64,000 nt of DNA from Sinorhizobium sp. A49 (GCF_002002725.1 NZ_MUNW01000080.1:38218-102217), one strand, 5' to 3'; counted from the stretch's first letter, positions 26,768 to 36,407 are shown. Numbers and translations are program-made. Notes: generated from the sequence alone by a model not told the origin.

Positions 26768-27874
26768 ATGTCGCTTCGACTTGCCACCTTCAATATTGAA
26801 AATCTCATGAGCCGCTTCGATTTTTCCGGCTTTCGCAACCAGCTCAAGCAGGATCGGGTGCTGAGGCTCTTCGAGGTGAAGACGGAGGCCGAGTATCAGC
26901 GGCTGGAGGAGGCGCGCACGATCGCGCATACCGACGATACGCGGCAGATGTCGGCCTTGGCGATTGCCGATTGCGATGCAGATATCCTGTGTTTGCAGGA
27001 GGCCGACAACATGGCGTCGTTGCAGGCCTTCGAATATAACTATCTCTTCCGCATGGTCGGTAACGGCTATCGCCAGAAATACCTGATCGAGGGCAACGAT
27101 TCGCGCGGGATCGACGTGGCGGTGCTGATGCGCGAGGAAACGCGCGACGGCCAGCCGATCGAGTGCCTCGAGGTGAAGAGCCATGCGGGGCTGACCTATG
27201 CGGATCTCGATATCTTTAACGATGCGCTCGCTTCCTCCAACCGGCCGAACGACCGGATCTTCAAGCGCGACTGCCTGGAGCTGGACTTGAGGATCGGCGG
27301 GCGGCCGCTGACGCTCTATGTGGTGCACTTCAAATCCATGGGGCCGGCGCGCGACGGGCTTGACGGGCGCCAGGCGACGATGCCGGTGCGCATGGCCGAG
27401 GCGAAAGCGGTGCGCCACATCATCGAAAGCCGCTTTGGCCGCGGGCACACGGCCGACAAGATGTTCGCGATCTGCGGCGACTTGAACGACTATCAGGAGA
27501 AGGTCGACATTCTCGGCGACCGGCGCAACGGCTACGAGTTCGTGCCGCACGAGGAAGAGGAAAGCGCGCTCGATGCGCTGACGGCGGATGGGTTTGTCGA
27601 AAACCCGATGCTGCGTCGGCCGGTGCTTGACCGCTGGACGCTGTTTCACAGCCGCGGGCCGCAGGAGCGGCACCTCTGCCAGCTCGACTATATCTGGCTG
27701 TCGCCCGCACTTGCCCGGCGCAACGCGGCCCAGGTTCCGGAAATCATCCGCGGTGGCCAGCCTTTCCGCACGATATTTCCGCCGGGGCAGGAGGTGGAGC
27801 GCTATCCGCGCACCGGCTGGGACCGGCCGAAGGCATCGGACCATTGCCCTGTTGTCATGACGCTGGATGTGTGA
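26768..27874 (+). CDS. Endonuclease/exonuclease/phosphatase (EEP) family protein
   Basis: 368 residues. N-terminal LRLATFNIENL gives the catalytic asparagine region, LCLQEAD the metal-binding glutamate, FAICGDLND the aspartate/asparagine pair, and the C-terminal KASDHCPVVMTL the DH dyad: all four EEP motifs are in order. Substrate may be nucleic acid or a phosphodiester. The ATG at 26768 is weakly supplied with GGAA. It ends 2 bases before the Nudix gene, suggesting an operon. Confidence 0.85.
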   Translation: MSLRLATFNIENLMSRFDFSGFRNQLKQDRVLRLFEVKTEAEYQRLEEARTIAHTDDTRQMSALAIADCDADILCLQEADNMASLQAFEYNYLFRMVGNGYRQKYLIEGNDSRGIDVAVLMREETRDGQPIECLEVKSHAGLTYADLDIFNDALASSNRPNDRIFKRDCLELDLRIGGRPLTLYVVHFKSMGPARDGLDGRQATMPVRMAEAKAVRHIIESRFGRGHTADKMFAICGDLNDYQEKVDILGDRRNGYEFVPHEEEESALDALTADGFVENPMLRRPVLDRWTLFHSRGPQERHLCQLDYIWLSPALARRNAAQVPEIIRGGQPFRTIFPPGQEVERYPRTGWDRPKASDHCPVVMTLDV

Positions 27875-27876
27875 CG

Positions 27877-28611
27877 ATGGACGCTCTTGAAAGCAACCTT
27901 GCCCATTGGCCCGACGAAGGCGAGATCCTGCCGATCTCGGGCATCGATATCCGGGTCATGGAGGGGCCGCATCCCTTCCATCTCGATCAGATCCATGCCG
28001 CGCAGGAAAACTGGCGGGCGGAGATCGCCGCCAACCCGCACCTCTTCGATGGGCGCATGGTGCTGCAGCGGGCGCTTCGCATCGAGAACGGCCACGTGGT
28101 GGGCGAGGGGCATGTGGTGCCCTATTCGACCTTTCTGTGGTGGCGCAAGACGCGCACGGACGCGGCCTTCCACCTGTTCGCCATGCCGGTGATCGTGTCA
28201 TCCGACGGCGCCCTGATCCTGGTGCGCATGGGCGCACACACCGCCAATCCGGCCCGGGTCTACAGCCCGTCAGGCTCGCTGGAGCCTGATGACATCGTCG
28301 ACGGATCCTGCGATATCGCCGGCAATATCCGCCGCGAGGCGCTGGAGGAAACCGGCATCGACCTCGATGCGGCGACAGCCGAGCCCGGCTACCACGTGCT
28401 GCATATGGTGCGGGCGGTGACGGTGTTCCGGCTCTACCGCGTGGCGGAAACGGCGGAAGCGCTGGTCGAAAAGGTAGCGGCCCATATCGCTGCGGATCCA
28501 GAACCGGAGATCGACGAGGCGATCGCGATCTGGGGGCCGGATCCGGGCGCACACAACTATCCGCCGTTCATTTTGCCGATCCTCACCTGGCTGTTTGACG
28601 GGAAGCGCTGA
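27877..28611 (+). CDS. Nudix-domain hydrolase
   Basis: 244 residues. A Nudix-like box is visible at GSLEPDD...IRREALEETGID, although the spacing between the leading glycine part and REALEETG is longer than the canonical GX5EX7REUXEEXGU, so an insertion or an unusual subfamily is likely. The family hydrolyses nucleoside diphosphates linked to other moieties. Its ATG lies 2 bases after the EEP nuclease stop; the two may act together on nucleotide metabolites. Confidence 0.75.
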   Translation: MDALESNLAHWPDEGEILPISGIDIRVMEGPHPFHLDQIHAAQENWRAEIAANPHLFDGRMVLQRALRIENGHVVGEGHVVPYSTFLWWRKTRTDAAFHLFAMPVIVSSDGALILVRMGAHTANPARVYSPSGSLEPDDIVDGSCDIAGNIRREALEETGIDLDAATAEPGYHVLHMVRAVTVFRLYRVAETAEALVEKVAAHIAADPEPEIDEAIAIWGPDPGAHNYPPFILPILTWLFDGKR

Positions 28612-28858
28612 TCCCTCGGGGAAGCGCGGGATGGGCGGGGAACGTGGACGCAGCGCATTGCTGCAGCTCCTGCCGCGCTCTGGAAACGTGGCCGTGGGCT
28701 TCGCGGCGCTTTCGGCAGGGCGTAAAGGTCACTGCCATGCGCATGCGACGCGCGGATGGCGGCCAATAGACGCAAACCGTAGGCGCTGTTTCGGTCAAGA
28801 GAGCTGCTTTTCAAGCGTACGACTAGTATTCCAGGCGAGCTTTGCGGCGTTCGGCCAT

Positions 28859-29389
28859 TCACAACGCCCGGGCCAAAACCTGCAGGCTGTGCTGTTTCGT
28901 GCCGATGCTGACTGGCCCTGCGGTTCGAACCAGCATGAAGCCTTGCCCCTCCCAGAAACGAAGTCCGGCCTTGTTCTCGGCGAAGACAGCGAGTTCCACG
29001 CGGTCGGCGCCTTGTGTCTTCAGCCAGCTGAAAAAGCCGGCGCACAGGGTTTTCGCGACGCTTTGCCCGCGAAGGGCCGGGTCCATCAGCAGCAATGCAA
29101 TCCACCAGGATCTCGCCTGCGGGTAATTGCGGTCGCAGGCGAGCATGCCGACGAGTTCGCCGGTGGCGGACTTCAATCCGAAGACGAACTTGTCGGCCTC
29201 GGTTCGTCCGGGCGGAAAGCTCCGAAATTCCTCCAGCGCTACGGCAGCGTCCGGCGGGTGGCCGCGTTCCAGCACGATATAGTCCGAACAGCCTTGGTAA
29301 AGCTGAATCAGCCGCGGCGCATCCGCTTCGATCAGCCCTTCGATGTCAAAGCCGGAAAGTGAGATCGGGAATGTCGTCGTCCTGTCCAT
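28859..29389 (-). CDS. GNAT-family N-acetyltransferase
   Basis: 176 residues. The acetyl-CoA-binding stretch is at LLLMDPALRGQSVAKTLCAGFFSWLK, followed by ELAVFAENKAGLRFWEGQGFMLVR, the standard GNAT motif A and B. Substrate unknown. The start at 29389 (MDRTTTFPISLSGFD) is chosen by content; ribosome-site support is poor and an ATG a few codons upstream is possible. Confidence 0.78.
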   Translation of the reverse strand: MDRTTTFPISLSGFDIEGLIEADAPRLIQLYQGCSDYIVLERGHPPDAAVALEEFRSFPPGRTEADKFVFGLKSATGELVGMLACDRNYPQARSWWIALLLMDPALRGQSVAKTLCAGFFSWLKTQGADRVELAVFAENKAGLRFWEGQGFMLVRTAGPVSIGTKQHSLQVLARAL

Positions 29390-29568
29390 CGCCGGCACAT
29401 GACATGCCAAAGTCATCGGCGCAACCTGCGGCATTGGTTTCGGCCGGCAGGGCCCCGTCGCTGGCATGCTGCGGTTGCGCGCGCTAAAGGTCCTGCTCTT
29501 TCGCCCGGATGCCGGCAGGGCGAGGTGGAGGGGGGGCAGCAAGCCGCCGACGCATCCGCCCTTCGCCG

Positions 29569-30105
29569 TCAGGCTTCGATCTTGCGCCCAATCACGATCT
29601 TCGGATTGCGGAAGCCCATGGCGATCCAGGCCCAGAGAAGCTTGGCATAGAACGACAGGGTGTGGGTCTTCAGGTTGGGAATGTCCTTCGGCAGCCTCGA
29701 AGCATCGGGCAGGTCGCCGACCATGGTGCGCAGCTCGGCCTTCGGCCGCGTGTCGGCGGGCCAGAGGTGCAGGTAGAGGCTGAGCCAATGGGCGCCCTTC
29801 ATTTCCAGGAAGACCGGCGTGTTGCAGCAGGTGGCGACGACGCGGCGCGAGCCGGCGTCGGGGAAGAGCCGGAATTCGCTTAAGGTTTCCTCGCCGGAGA
29901 CGATGGTGATCCGGTCCTTGCGATACTCCGCTGTTGGGGTGGCTGCATAGGACGTCAGGATGTTGCGGGCGCCGGGCAGGGCCGAGAGACGGCTGGCTGC
30001 CGCCCGGCAGCTGTCGCACAGGCATTCGGAGACGAGGATCGGTGCTCCCTTGACCTTCAGCCGCGTCTGTCCGCAGGCGCATCCGATATGGGTGGTATCG
30101 CTCAT
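29569..30105 (-). CDS. GFA/CENP-V-domain protein (DUF6151-like)
   Basis: 178 residues. The N-terminal CACGQTRLKV and CLCDSCRAAA cysteine pairs match the zinc-binding GFA fold, named for glutathione-dependent formaldehyde-activating enzyme, and VVATCCNTPVF supplies another pair. Most members are not formaldehyde enzymes. It starts 12 bases after the TetR gene on the same strand, so it is the likely target of that repressor. Confidence 0.75.
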   Translation of the reverse strand: MSDTTHIGCACGQTRLKVKGAPILVSECLCDSCRAAASRLSALPGARNILTSYAATPTAEYRKDRITIVSGEETLSEFRLFPDAGSRRVVATCCNTPVFLEMKGAHWLSLYLHLWPADTRPKAELRTMVGDLPDASRLPKDIPNLKTHTLSFYAKLLWAWIAMGFRNPKIVIGRKIEA

Positions 30106-30117
30106 GTCGCATCCTCC

Positions 30118-30738
30118 TTACGTGACGTGAAACAGGTGCCGGATGTACCGGTCGAGATGGTCAAGGCTTTCGCGTGCAAGCGCGGGATCGTTGCCGGCCT
30201 TGGCGAGCACGAAGCCGCCCTGGATGACGGCCTGCGTGTGCCGGGCGAGGCTTTCGGCCGTCCAGTCACCGGCAATGCCGCGGTCGCTGCGTGCGGCCTC
30301 GATATCGGCCTCGAGTGTGGCGGTGTGACCGAAGATGCTGCGGGCGCAAGCCTCACGGACCTCGGGTGTGCTTGAATAGACCTCCTGCGCCAGGGTTCCG
30401 ACGAGGCAGGTGAATTGGGCAATCTCGCCGAGGATGATTGCCTTGCGGAAGGCGACATAGGCGAGGACGCGCGCCAGCGGATCGGGCGGCGCGTGATAGG
30501 GGGCTGCGGTGAAAAAGTCGGTCGTCGTTTCCGCCCAGAAATCGGCCGCGGCGACGCCGAGCGCGTCCTTGCTGGCAAAATGGTGGAAGAACGCGCCCTT
30601 GGTGACGTCGGCCGCGCGGCAGAGATCATCGACGCTGGTGGCGGCGAAGCCTTTGGCGCGGATGATGTCGCGCGCCGCCTCGAGAAGCCGGAGCCGGGCG
30701 TTGCCGCGTTCGGGTGATTGTTTGGTTCGTCTGGACAT
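30118..30738 (-). CDS. TetR-family transcriptional repressor
   Basis: 206 residues. Canonical N-terminal HTH: LLEAARDIIRAKGFAATSVDDLCRAADVTKGAFFHHFASKDAL at about residues 18-60; the remainder is the ligand/dimer domain. An inverted repeat lies 8 bases upstream of its start, fitting autorepression. Co-transcribed with the GFA-domain gene. The ligand is unknown. Confidence 0.9.
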   Translation of the reverse strand: MSRRTKQSPERGNARLRLLEAARDIIRAKGFAATSVDDLCRAADVTKGAFFHHFASKDALGVAAADFWAETTTDFFTAAPYHAPPDPLARVLAYVAFRKAIILGEIAQFTCLVGTLAQEVYSSTPEVREACARSIFGHTATLEADIEAARSDRGIAGDWTAESLARHTQAVIQGGFVLAKAGNDPALARESLDHLDRYIRHLFHVT

Positions 30739-30745
30739 GGTTTTA

Positions 30746-30767
30746 ACATACCATACGGTCGGTATGT
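30746..30767. promoter_or_regulatory. TetR operator candidate
   Basis: ACATACC at 30746-30752 and GGTATGT at 30761-30767, a perfect 7-base inverted pair with 8 bases between, directly upstream of the TetR start. Placement and ACATAC..GTATGT form are typical of TetR sites. Confidence 0.75.
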
Positions 30768-31091
30768 GTCAATATCCCCGCATTTCCAGCTACTTGGCGC
30801 CGTCGAACGGCATTGAAAGGCGCTGGTCATCGGGTGCCGTGTTTGACGTTCGCATCCCCTGGGAGCGGCGTGCGGCGGAAGAGCGGTTGACGTGAGCGAT
30901 CCTGGAGATCTGGATCGTAAATCATTGAATCGATTCAAGGAACTGCGTGGTCCATTTAATGTGCCGCAGTATCCCATTTGGCGGTTCGGTGCGTCGTCAT
31001 ATCGGTTCGGCGTGAGCCTGGCGGAGCGGCTTGGCGCGCTGCTGCGGCTTTGTTCGCAAGACGACAGAACGGGCTGTTTTGAATTCGGCCT
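30768..31091. other. Intergenic stretch without a supported gene
   Basis: About 320 bases between the TetR operator and the DUF930 gene. Nothing recognisable. Confidence 0.4.
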
Positions 31092-31817
31092 TCAGTTTGC
31101 GGCGGTGTCGGCGATGGGAAGGCCGAGGTCCTGCCATTGTTCAGGCGGGATCGCATCGCCGACCCTGAAATCGAAGCTGACGATAGTGTTGCGATCCGGC
31201 GTATGCGTGCAGGAATAGGCGACGCGAAACCATTGCCGCCTGCTGCGAAACGCGCCGCCATTGGCTTTCAGTGTTTCGCCGGAAAACCGCACGCCCGAAA
31301 ATGCATAGGCGACGAGGAAGTCTGGATTGAAATCGGGCTTCCAACGGTGGACCTGCTCCATCGCTTCAAGATTGCAGAGCTGCACCACGCGTTCTTCCGG
31401 ATCCAGCTGCGTCAAACCCTTGCGCACCTGGCGGCTGCGCGGCGACGCAAGAATGCCGGCGGAATAGAGCTTTTGAGCGCGCACCATGGCCGGGGTCTGC
31501 GGCGCGCGCCTGGCCGGCGCGGGGCGCTCCGCGGTCGACTTTTCCGGTGCAGTCAGATCCTCGCGCTGCGGTTCTGCCTTCGGCTGGCGCGCTTCAACCG
31601 CGGGCAGGGCCTGTTTCGGTTTTTCCGGCACGCCCGCCAGGATTTCGACTTTGATGCTGTCGACGTCGCCCAGCGGGGGCATCTCCTTTTGTGGCAGGCG
31701 CGAGAGTGCGGTGAAGGCGAAGGCATGCAGCGCCAGCGCGAGCGGCACTGCCCACCGGATCGTCCTGTCATCCGCCGGGCGCGCGCCATGCCGCATCCGC
31801 TCGATCACGTGGTTCAA
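31092..31817 (-). CDS. DUF930-domain protein with N-terminal membrane anchor
   Basis: 241 residues. One N-terminal membrane helix (WAVPLALALHAFAFTALS), a proline/charged spacer (about residues 60-110, TonB-like in composition), then the rhizobial DUF930 domain: ARxLYSAGILASPRSRQVRKGL..., EERVVQLCNLEAMEQVHRW, FLVAYAFSGV. Likely inner-membrane-anchored with a periplasmic domain; function unknown. The start is set at TTG 31817 with AGGA 8 bases upstream; ATG 31796 is the alternative. Confidence 0.75.
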   Translation of the reverse strand: MNHVIERMRHGARPADDRTIRWAVPLALALHAFAFTALSRLPQKEMPPLGDVDSIKVEILAGVPEKPKQALPAVEARQPKAEPQREDLTAPEKSTAERPAPARRAPQTPAMVRAQKLYSAGILASPRSRQVRKGLTQLDPEERVVQLCNLEAMEQVHRWKPDFNPDFLVAYAFSGVRFSGETLKANGGAFRSRRQWFRVAYSCTHTPDRNTIVSFDFRVGDAIPPEQWQDLGLPIADTAAN

Positions 31818-32272
31818 GACCGGTTTCCTGCGCTCTGCCTTTTTTCCGTATTTCCCGTTGCGACGGTGCCGCGGGAACACTGTCCCTTTGTTTTCAAGTG
31901 TTTCTCGACGGAGAGGCGCCTGGCGCTTGTCCCGGAAACGTTTCGCCTTCTCGCATGATCGATGCCGCGACCAAAGACCGCTCCATGCTTTCGTGCGATC
32001 TGCAGGAGATCAACACCAAATCGGGTGCGCCGTCGAGGCTTGTCGGTCGCGCCGGTCATTTCTCCGGCATTCGTTGGGCGTACGCACACAATTGTGTTTG
32101 CCGCCGCGTGGCGGCAAGTCGATGGTGGCAAAGGCTCGGGTCGACTTTTGGCGCGATGGGGAGGGAGTATCCCGATAACGGCGGGTGCTGCGCGTGATGG
32201 CGTTTTTGCGCTTGCCGCCCGGCCGATGACATTGCAAGTTCGTGGCCGGAGTATATGCGCAAGGGGAAATAA
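31818..32272. other. Divergent intergenic region with 12-bp palindrome
   Basis: About 455 bases between DUF930 and phzF-like genes. ACACAATTGTGT (32086-32097) is a perfect 12-base palindrome that could be an operator. No gene supported. Confidence 0.45.
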
Positions 32273-33190
32273 ATGCCGCTCAGCTACGCGATCTACGATG
32301 TCTTCACGCAGAACCGGCTGGAGGGCAATCCGCTGGCCGTCGTCTTCGGGGCCGATGCGCTCGACGATCAGGCGATGCAGACGATCGCGCAGGAGTTCAA
32401 CCTTTCGGAGACGGTGTTCATCCGCCGGCCGGGGGGCGCTGCGCACACGGCGCGGCTGCGCATCTTCACGCCGGGGCGCGAGCTTCCCTTTGCCGGACAC
32501 CCGACCGTCGGTGCGGCGGTGGCAATCGCGGAAGCCGCCCACGGCGCGGCAGACGAGAGCGCCGATCTGGTGCAGGTGCTGGAGGAGAAGGTGGGGCCGG
32601 TGCGCTGCGCCGTGCGCATCAAGCCCGGCGAGGCGAGCTTCGCCGAATTCGACCTGCCGCGCAAATCGGCACGGCTCGACGCGCGCTTCGACAAACAGGC
32701 GCTGGCCGATGCGCTGAGCCTGAAGACGTCGCAGATCGGCTTCGAGAATCATGCGCCGTCGTTCTGGAGCGCCGGCGTTCCCTTCGTCATGGTGCCGCTG
32801 CACGATGTCTCGGCGGCCGCCAACGTCGAGTTCGACCCGCAGCGCTGGGAGCAACTGGCGCCGCTTGCCGAAGGTCGGCTGGCCTCGGCCTATCTCTACT
32901 GTCGCGGCGGCATCAATCACACGGCGCGGTTCCACACCCGCATGTTCGCGCCTGAAATGGGCATCGTCGAAGATCCGGCAACGGGGGCTGCGGCCGCCGC
33001 CCTTTCCGGCGCCATCCACCATTTTGACCAGTTGGTCGACGGCCACCATCCCTTCCTGATCGAGCAGGGGGTGGAAATGGGCCGGCCGTCCTACATCCAT
33101 CTTCATCTCGATGTGGCGGGCGGCCAGATCAACTCGGCGCGCATCGGCGGCCATGCGGTGAAGATCGCCGCAGGCGAGCTTTTGCTCTGA
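32273..33190 (+). CDS. PhzF-family isomerase-like protein
   Basis: 305 residues. DVFTQNRLEGNPLAVVF, FNLSETVFI (catalytic glutamate region), RIFTPGRELPFAGHPTVGAA and EDPATGAAAAAL are the standard PhzF landmarks. The family has a diaminopimelate-epimerase fold, and PhzF itself isomerises a phenazine precursor. No other phenazine genes are here, so this is a housekeeping paralogue of unknown substrate. GGGGA ribosome site. Confidence 0.88.
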   Translation: MPLSYAIYDVFTQNRLEGNPLAVVFGADALDDQAMQTIAQEFNLSETVFIRRPGGAAHTARLRIFTPGRELPFAGHPTVGAAVAIAEAAHGAADESADLVQVLEEKVGPVRCAVRIKPGEASFAEFDLPRKSARLDARFDKQALADALSLKTSQIGFENHAPSFWSAGVPFVMVPLHDVSAAANVEFDPQRWEQLAPLAEGRLASAYLYCRGGINHTARFHTRMFAPEMGIVEDPATGAAAAALSGAIHHFDQLVDGHHPFLIEQGVEMGRPSYIHLHLDVAGGQINSARIGGHAVKIAAGELLL

Positions 33191-33387
33191 CGCAGCGCAT
33201 GCGGCCGCAGGCAGATAACAGCCTGGCTGCGGCGCGGCGGACAAATTTTGGCAAGGAGGACGTGTCGATTCAGTGAGTTGGCCGTCAGCGTCCCAGGCGC
33301 AACGCGCCAAGGGTGCGGCAGGCGCCTGTGGAAATGCCGGCTTTCCGGGCCGCTGGAATTTTTTCTCAGAAATTTTGCAATCGACGC

Positions 33388-33416
33388 TAGACAAGGTGAG
33401 GGAACGCCTTTATACG
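33388..33416 (+). promoter_or_regulatory. Sigma-70-type promoter for tRNA-Lys
   Basis: TAGACA (33388-33393), 17 bases, TATACG (33411-33416), 41 bases before the tRNA. The boxes and spacing fit alphaproteobacterial stable-RNA promoters. Confidence 0.6.
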
Positions 33417-33457
33417 CCCCTCCAGACCGCAGCGGCAAACGCCGAGGCGGTTCGGAT

Positions 33458-33533
<76 letters not shown>

Positions 33534-33630
33534 AAACAACGACTTGGCGGGACTTATATCAGCCTCGCATTAACTTCAAGATCGACTTCTTGTAACGGTC
33601 CTTGGCGACACACACCGAAGCGGTCTGGAT

Positions 33631-33706
<76 letters not shown>

Positions 33707-33896
33707 AATCAACTACTTAGCGAGAATTCTACCAACCTCGCTTTATTACAAAAGTAGTATCTGGAATTTCATTTCTTTTTCGCTCTGATGCCCTGTGGCA
33801 TCAATCGCCTCGTGGTCAGCAGCGTCGTGCTCGACGCCGATTGATTGGGCGCCAGCGTGTTCTTTTATGCGTTCCATCGGTGATAGTGAGTCGGCC

Positions 33897-34379
33897 ATGT
33901 TCGATTTCGACGCCGTTTCCGGCCTCGATACCCCGACGCCGGATGACGTGCGCTTTGGGTCGGTTTTGGACATCGGGGCCAAGGTGAGGATTGGGCTGAG
34001 TCTTTCTGGGGAGTAGTGGTGACGCCGAACAATGGCGGCGCCTGGCGGACCTCGCCCTTCGATTGTGAGAGAGATTATCGAATGCGTGTCGACCGGAGCG
34101 TTCGCTATAATCCCACAGATCTTGAGTTGTTGCGGCAAACGACCCCGCAGGATGCGCGCGACTGGACCTTCCAGCAGCTTGGTGGTGTTCCGCAGGACAT
34201 CGTCAACCGCTTTCCTGGTCCGGAAGTCGCGCTGGCGCCGCTCCTCGATGTCATGACGCCCGGGGATGCGTTGTGGTTGTGCAGGAGGCGGAAACGAGCC
34301 CCCTCTCTATGGCAATGCGGGTGTCGCCTTGGTTCGCGACGGGCAGCCAATTCTCTACATGCGCCTCCTGAATTACTAG
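33897..34379 (+). pseudogene. Decayed gene fragments downstream of tRNAs
   Basis: Three short coding-like pieces follow one another in different frames: MFDFDAVSGLDTPTPDDVRFGSVLD.. (33897-34016, frame 3), VVTPNNGGAW..DLELLRQTTPQDARDWTFQQLGGVPQDIVNRF.. (from GTG 34016, frame 2), then NEPPLYGNAGVALVRDG..LYMRLLNY ending at 34379 (frame 3). The last two look like one gene with frameshifts near 34260-34300. No family recognised. The sequence to the left, 33707-33896, shows no gene. Confidence 0.4.
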
Positions 34380-34390
34380 AATCTCTTTTT

Positions 34391-34427
34391 AACGGAGTGA
34401 GGGAAACGCTCTCCGCCGTTGTTTTTT
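34391..34427 (+). terminator. Possible terminator after the decayed gene
   Basis: Imperfect hairpin CGGAGTGAG-GGAAA-CGCTCTCCG followed by CCGTTGTTTTTT. Confidence 0.45.
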
Positions 34428-34475
34428 CCGCTTTCCTGGAAGGCGCAAGGCGACCCCGGATGGGGCTCGTGTGCG

Positions 34476-34892
34476 TCACTTTCCGTTGACAGGTTGGGGG
34501 CCGTTGACAGTTGGCAGCCCGTTGACAGCTGGCGGGCGTCGCTCCGCATCCTCCACGACCTTGAATGGAAACGGGTCTGCTTGGCTGTTGACTTCGCTCA
34601 TTGTCAGTCGGCCGTCAGCGATCACTTTCAAAAAACGGAGGCAAACGTCTTCTGCCTCGGTTGTGAGCGTCGAGAGCAAAGCGCCTTCATGTTTGGCGTC
34701 CGACAATTGCGGCATGAGCAGCGGCCGGCAGATCCCTACCCATTCCTCCATGGCGCCAGAGCGCTTGAGAAAGGTCTCCGCGGAACGCTTGAACTCGGCA
34801 TCCGATGGGGGCGTGCGCGGCGCAAACAGGTAGAGGGCAATCATGCACAGCAATCCGATTGCCATGCTTGCTGCCAGTAGACGGACGTTCAT
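34476..34892 (-). CDS. Small membrane-anchored hypothetical protein
   Basis: 138 residues. N-terminal signal anchor (LLAASMAIGLLCMIALYLFA), then a soluble part with C58 (GICRPLL) and a second cysteine (EDVCLRFL). The C terminus carries three near-repeats of VNG-x-x-P, encoded by three imperfect copies of CCGTTGACAG(C/T)TGG at about 34492-34535. No family recognised. Inverted-repeat sequence lies 20 bases upstream of the start. Confidence 0.6.
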   Translation of the reverse strand: MNVRLLAASMAIGLLCMIALYLFAPRTPPSDAEFKRSAETFLKRSGAMEEWVGICRPLLMPQLSDAKHEGALLSTLTTEAEDVCLRFLKVIADGRLTMSEVNSQADPFPFKVVEDAERRPPAVNGLPTVNGPQPVNGK

Positions 34893-34911
34893 TGCGGGCT
34901 CGTGTCTGGAA

Positions 34912-34937
34912 GTTGATATTTCGGTAGGTATATCAAC
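34912..34937. promoter_or_regulatory. 8-bp inverted repeat GTTGATAT-N10-ATATCAAC
   Basis: Perfect 8-base arms separated by 10 bases, 20 bases upstream of the ATG at 34892 (minus strand). Placement suits an operator. Confidence 0.5.
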
Positions 34938-35153
34938 CTCGGCGTGTTTTGAAGTCGACGAAATGAAACTCAGGATGTCCCTGCCGCCTGGTGTTGATCA
35001 GGAACGGGCAGGCTATGACGGCGACGCAATCGCGATTGCCGTGACAAACACGCTACAGTCTCAATCAAAGCGTGTGGGTGCGCGCTATTCGGGGTGCAAA
35101 TCTAAGCGTCTCCCATCTTGAAAGTTCGCGGCCGTGGGATTACCGGATATTCC

Positions 35154-35474
35154 ATGAAGATCGTCACCGGAATCGCCTTTGCCGTTGCTGCCCTTTTGCT
35201 TGTTTCGTCCTGCAGCGAAACCGGCCCGACCGGGGATGGCCGGGCTGGAATAGAAAAAGCTCAGCTGACCGAGAAGGCAAAGCCGAAGCCCGCCACCGGC
35301 AGGAAGGGCAAGGCTGCAGCCGCGGCTGAGGCGCAGGCATTGGCCGATGCGCGCAGCCCAAGGCAGTGCAAGACCCCGAAAAAGCAGTGCAGCTATGGCG
35401 CGGGTCCGGCTGGCGAGCCCTGTTCGTGCTGGTCGAGCGAAGGCTCTCCCACATTGGGCGTGACCATCAAGTAG
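35154..35474 (+). CDS. Small lipoprotein
   Basis: 106 residues. Signal MKIVTGIAFAVAALLLVSS then C20: LVSSC is a good lipobox. The mature part is lysine/alanine-rich followed by a C-terminal cysteine cluster (RQCKTPKKQCSYGAGPAGEPCSCW). Possibly two disulfides. ATG at 35154. Unknown function; probably periplasmic lipid-anchored. Confidence 0.65.
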   Translation: MKIVTGIAFAVAALLLVSSCSETGPTGDGRAGIEKAQLTEKAKPKPATGRKGKAAAAAEAQALADARSPRQCKTPKKQCSYGAGPAGEPCSCWSSEGSPTLGVTIK

Positions 35475-35870
35475 GCCGACGCACCGAAGCTGCGGATTTT
35501 CCCGCCCGGCGGCGGCCGGCGGCGCGGGGTCGAGCCGTGACCAGACTGCATCGCCGGCACGGCCGGGTCAGCTGCTGGGCGTACCTGCCGTGACGGCACG
35601 GGATGCTCGAAAAAACCATCAGCCTTCGCGTCTCATTCTCTGAAATCCAACCCGCTTCGATGTCCTTCCGAGGTCTTGCCAAAGTGCGGCCGGAGGCCGT
35701 CGCGCCGACGGCAGCGCGTGTCGTGCGGCCGTGGCGGTGGAGATCCGGCGGAGGCTCGCTGCCGCCGCCGCGCACGCGCCGCAAAGAAAAATCCTTCAGG
35801 AACCAATGGCAGGCGGTGGCGTTTGGTCTTCATGCTCAAATGCGAAACGATGGTTTCAGGAGGAATATCA

Positions 35871-36335
35871 ATGAAGAAGATCATGGTCACATTCGTCGCC
35901 GCCGCGACAGCGATTGCCGGCCTCGTGCCTGCCCAGGCCGCGTCGCTTGTCATCGGCAACGACCGGGTCCTCAGCCAGGCGGAAGTGCAGGCCGTGCAAT
36001 ACCGGCGCGACGATCGCCGGTGGGACCGGAACGACAGGGGGCGTGGCTGGCACAACGGTTATCGCGGCTACGAGGATCGTCGTCCGGGCTATCGCCGCGG
36101 CGATGACGGCTGGTGGTATCCGCTGGCAGCCTTCGGCGCCGGGGCCATCATCGGCGGGGCAATCGGCAGCCAGCAGCCCCAGTATCGCGAGCCTCAGTAT
36201 CGTCCGCAGCCGAGCGAATACAGCTCGGCCCATGTCGACTGGTGCCTGTCGCGTTACCGCAGTTACCGGCCCTACGACAACACCTATGTGCCGAGGGCGG
36301 GCGTAAGGGCGCAGTGCATGTCGCCCTACTACTGA
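35871..36335 (+). CDS. BA14K-family secreted protein
   Basis: 154 residues. Signal peptide [23 protein letters not shown], an R/D/G/Y-rich low-complexity stretch, a glycine-rich membrane-like segment ([17 protein letters not shown]), and the BA14K tail [26 protein letters not shown] with two cysteines. BA14K of Brucella is an immunoreactive lectin-like protein needed for normal LPS/virulence. Strong AGGAGGAAT ribosome site. A paralogue lies at 55111. Confidence 0.88.
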   Translation: MKKIMVTFVAAATAIAGLVPAQAASLVIGNDRVLSQAEVQAVQYRRDDRRWDRNDRGRGWHNGYRGYEDRRPGYRRGDDGWWYPLAAFGAGAIIGGAIGSQQPQYREPQYRPQPSEYSSAHVDWCLSRYRSYRPYDNTYVPRAGVRAQCMSPYY

Positions 36336-36370
36336 CGTTTCTAGACCGTGTACCATCAAGCGGTCTGTCT

Positions 36371-36407
36371 GGCCCCATCAGCCGTTTTCGGTTGGTGGGG
36401 TCTTTTT
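36371..36407 (+). terminator. Rho-independent terminator after BA14K gene 1
   Basis: GGCCCCATCAGCC-GTTTTC-GGTTGGTGGGGTC followed by TTTTT. A 13-bp stem with G-U wobbles only. Confidence 0.85.

Noticed and set aside
31814..33394. 526-codon minus-strand frame over the PhzF gene
   Set aside because: Antisense to a well-recognised PhzF protein; no domain.
33746..34138. 130-codon minus-strand frame after the tRNAs
   Set aside because: Composition is not protein-like and it is antisense to the better-supported fragments.
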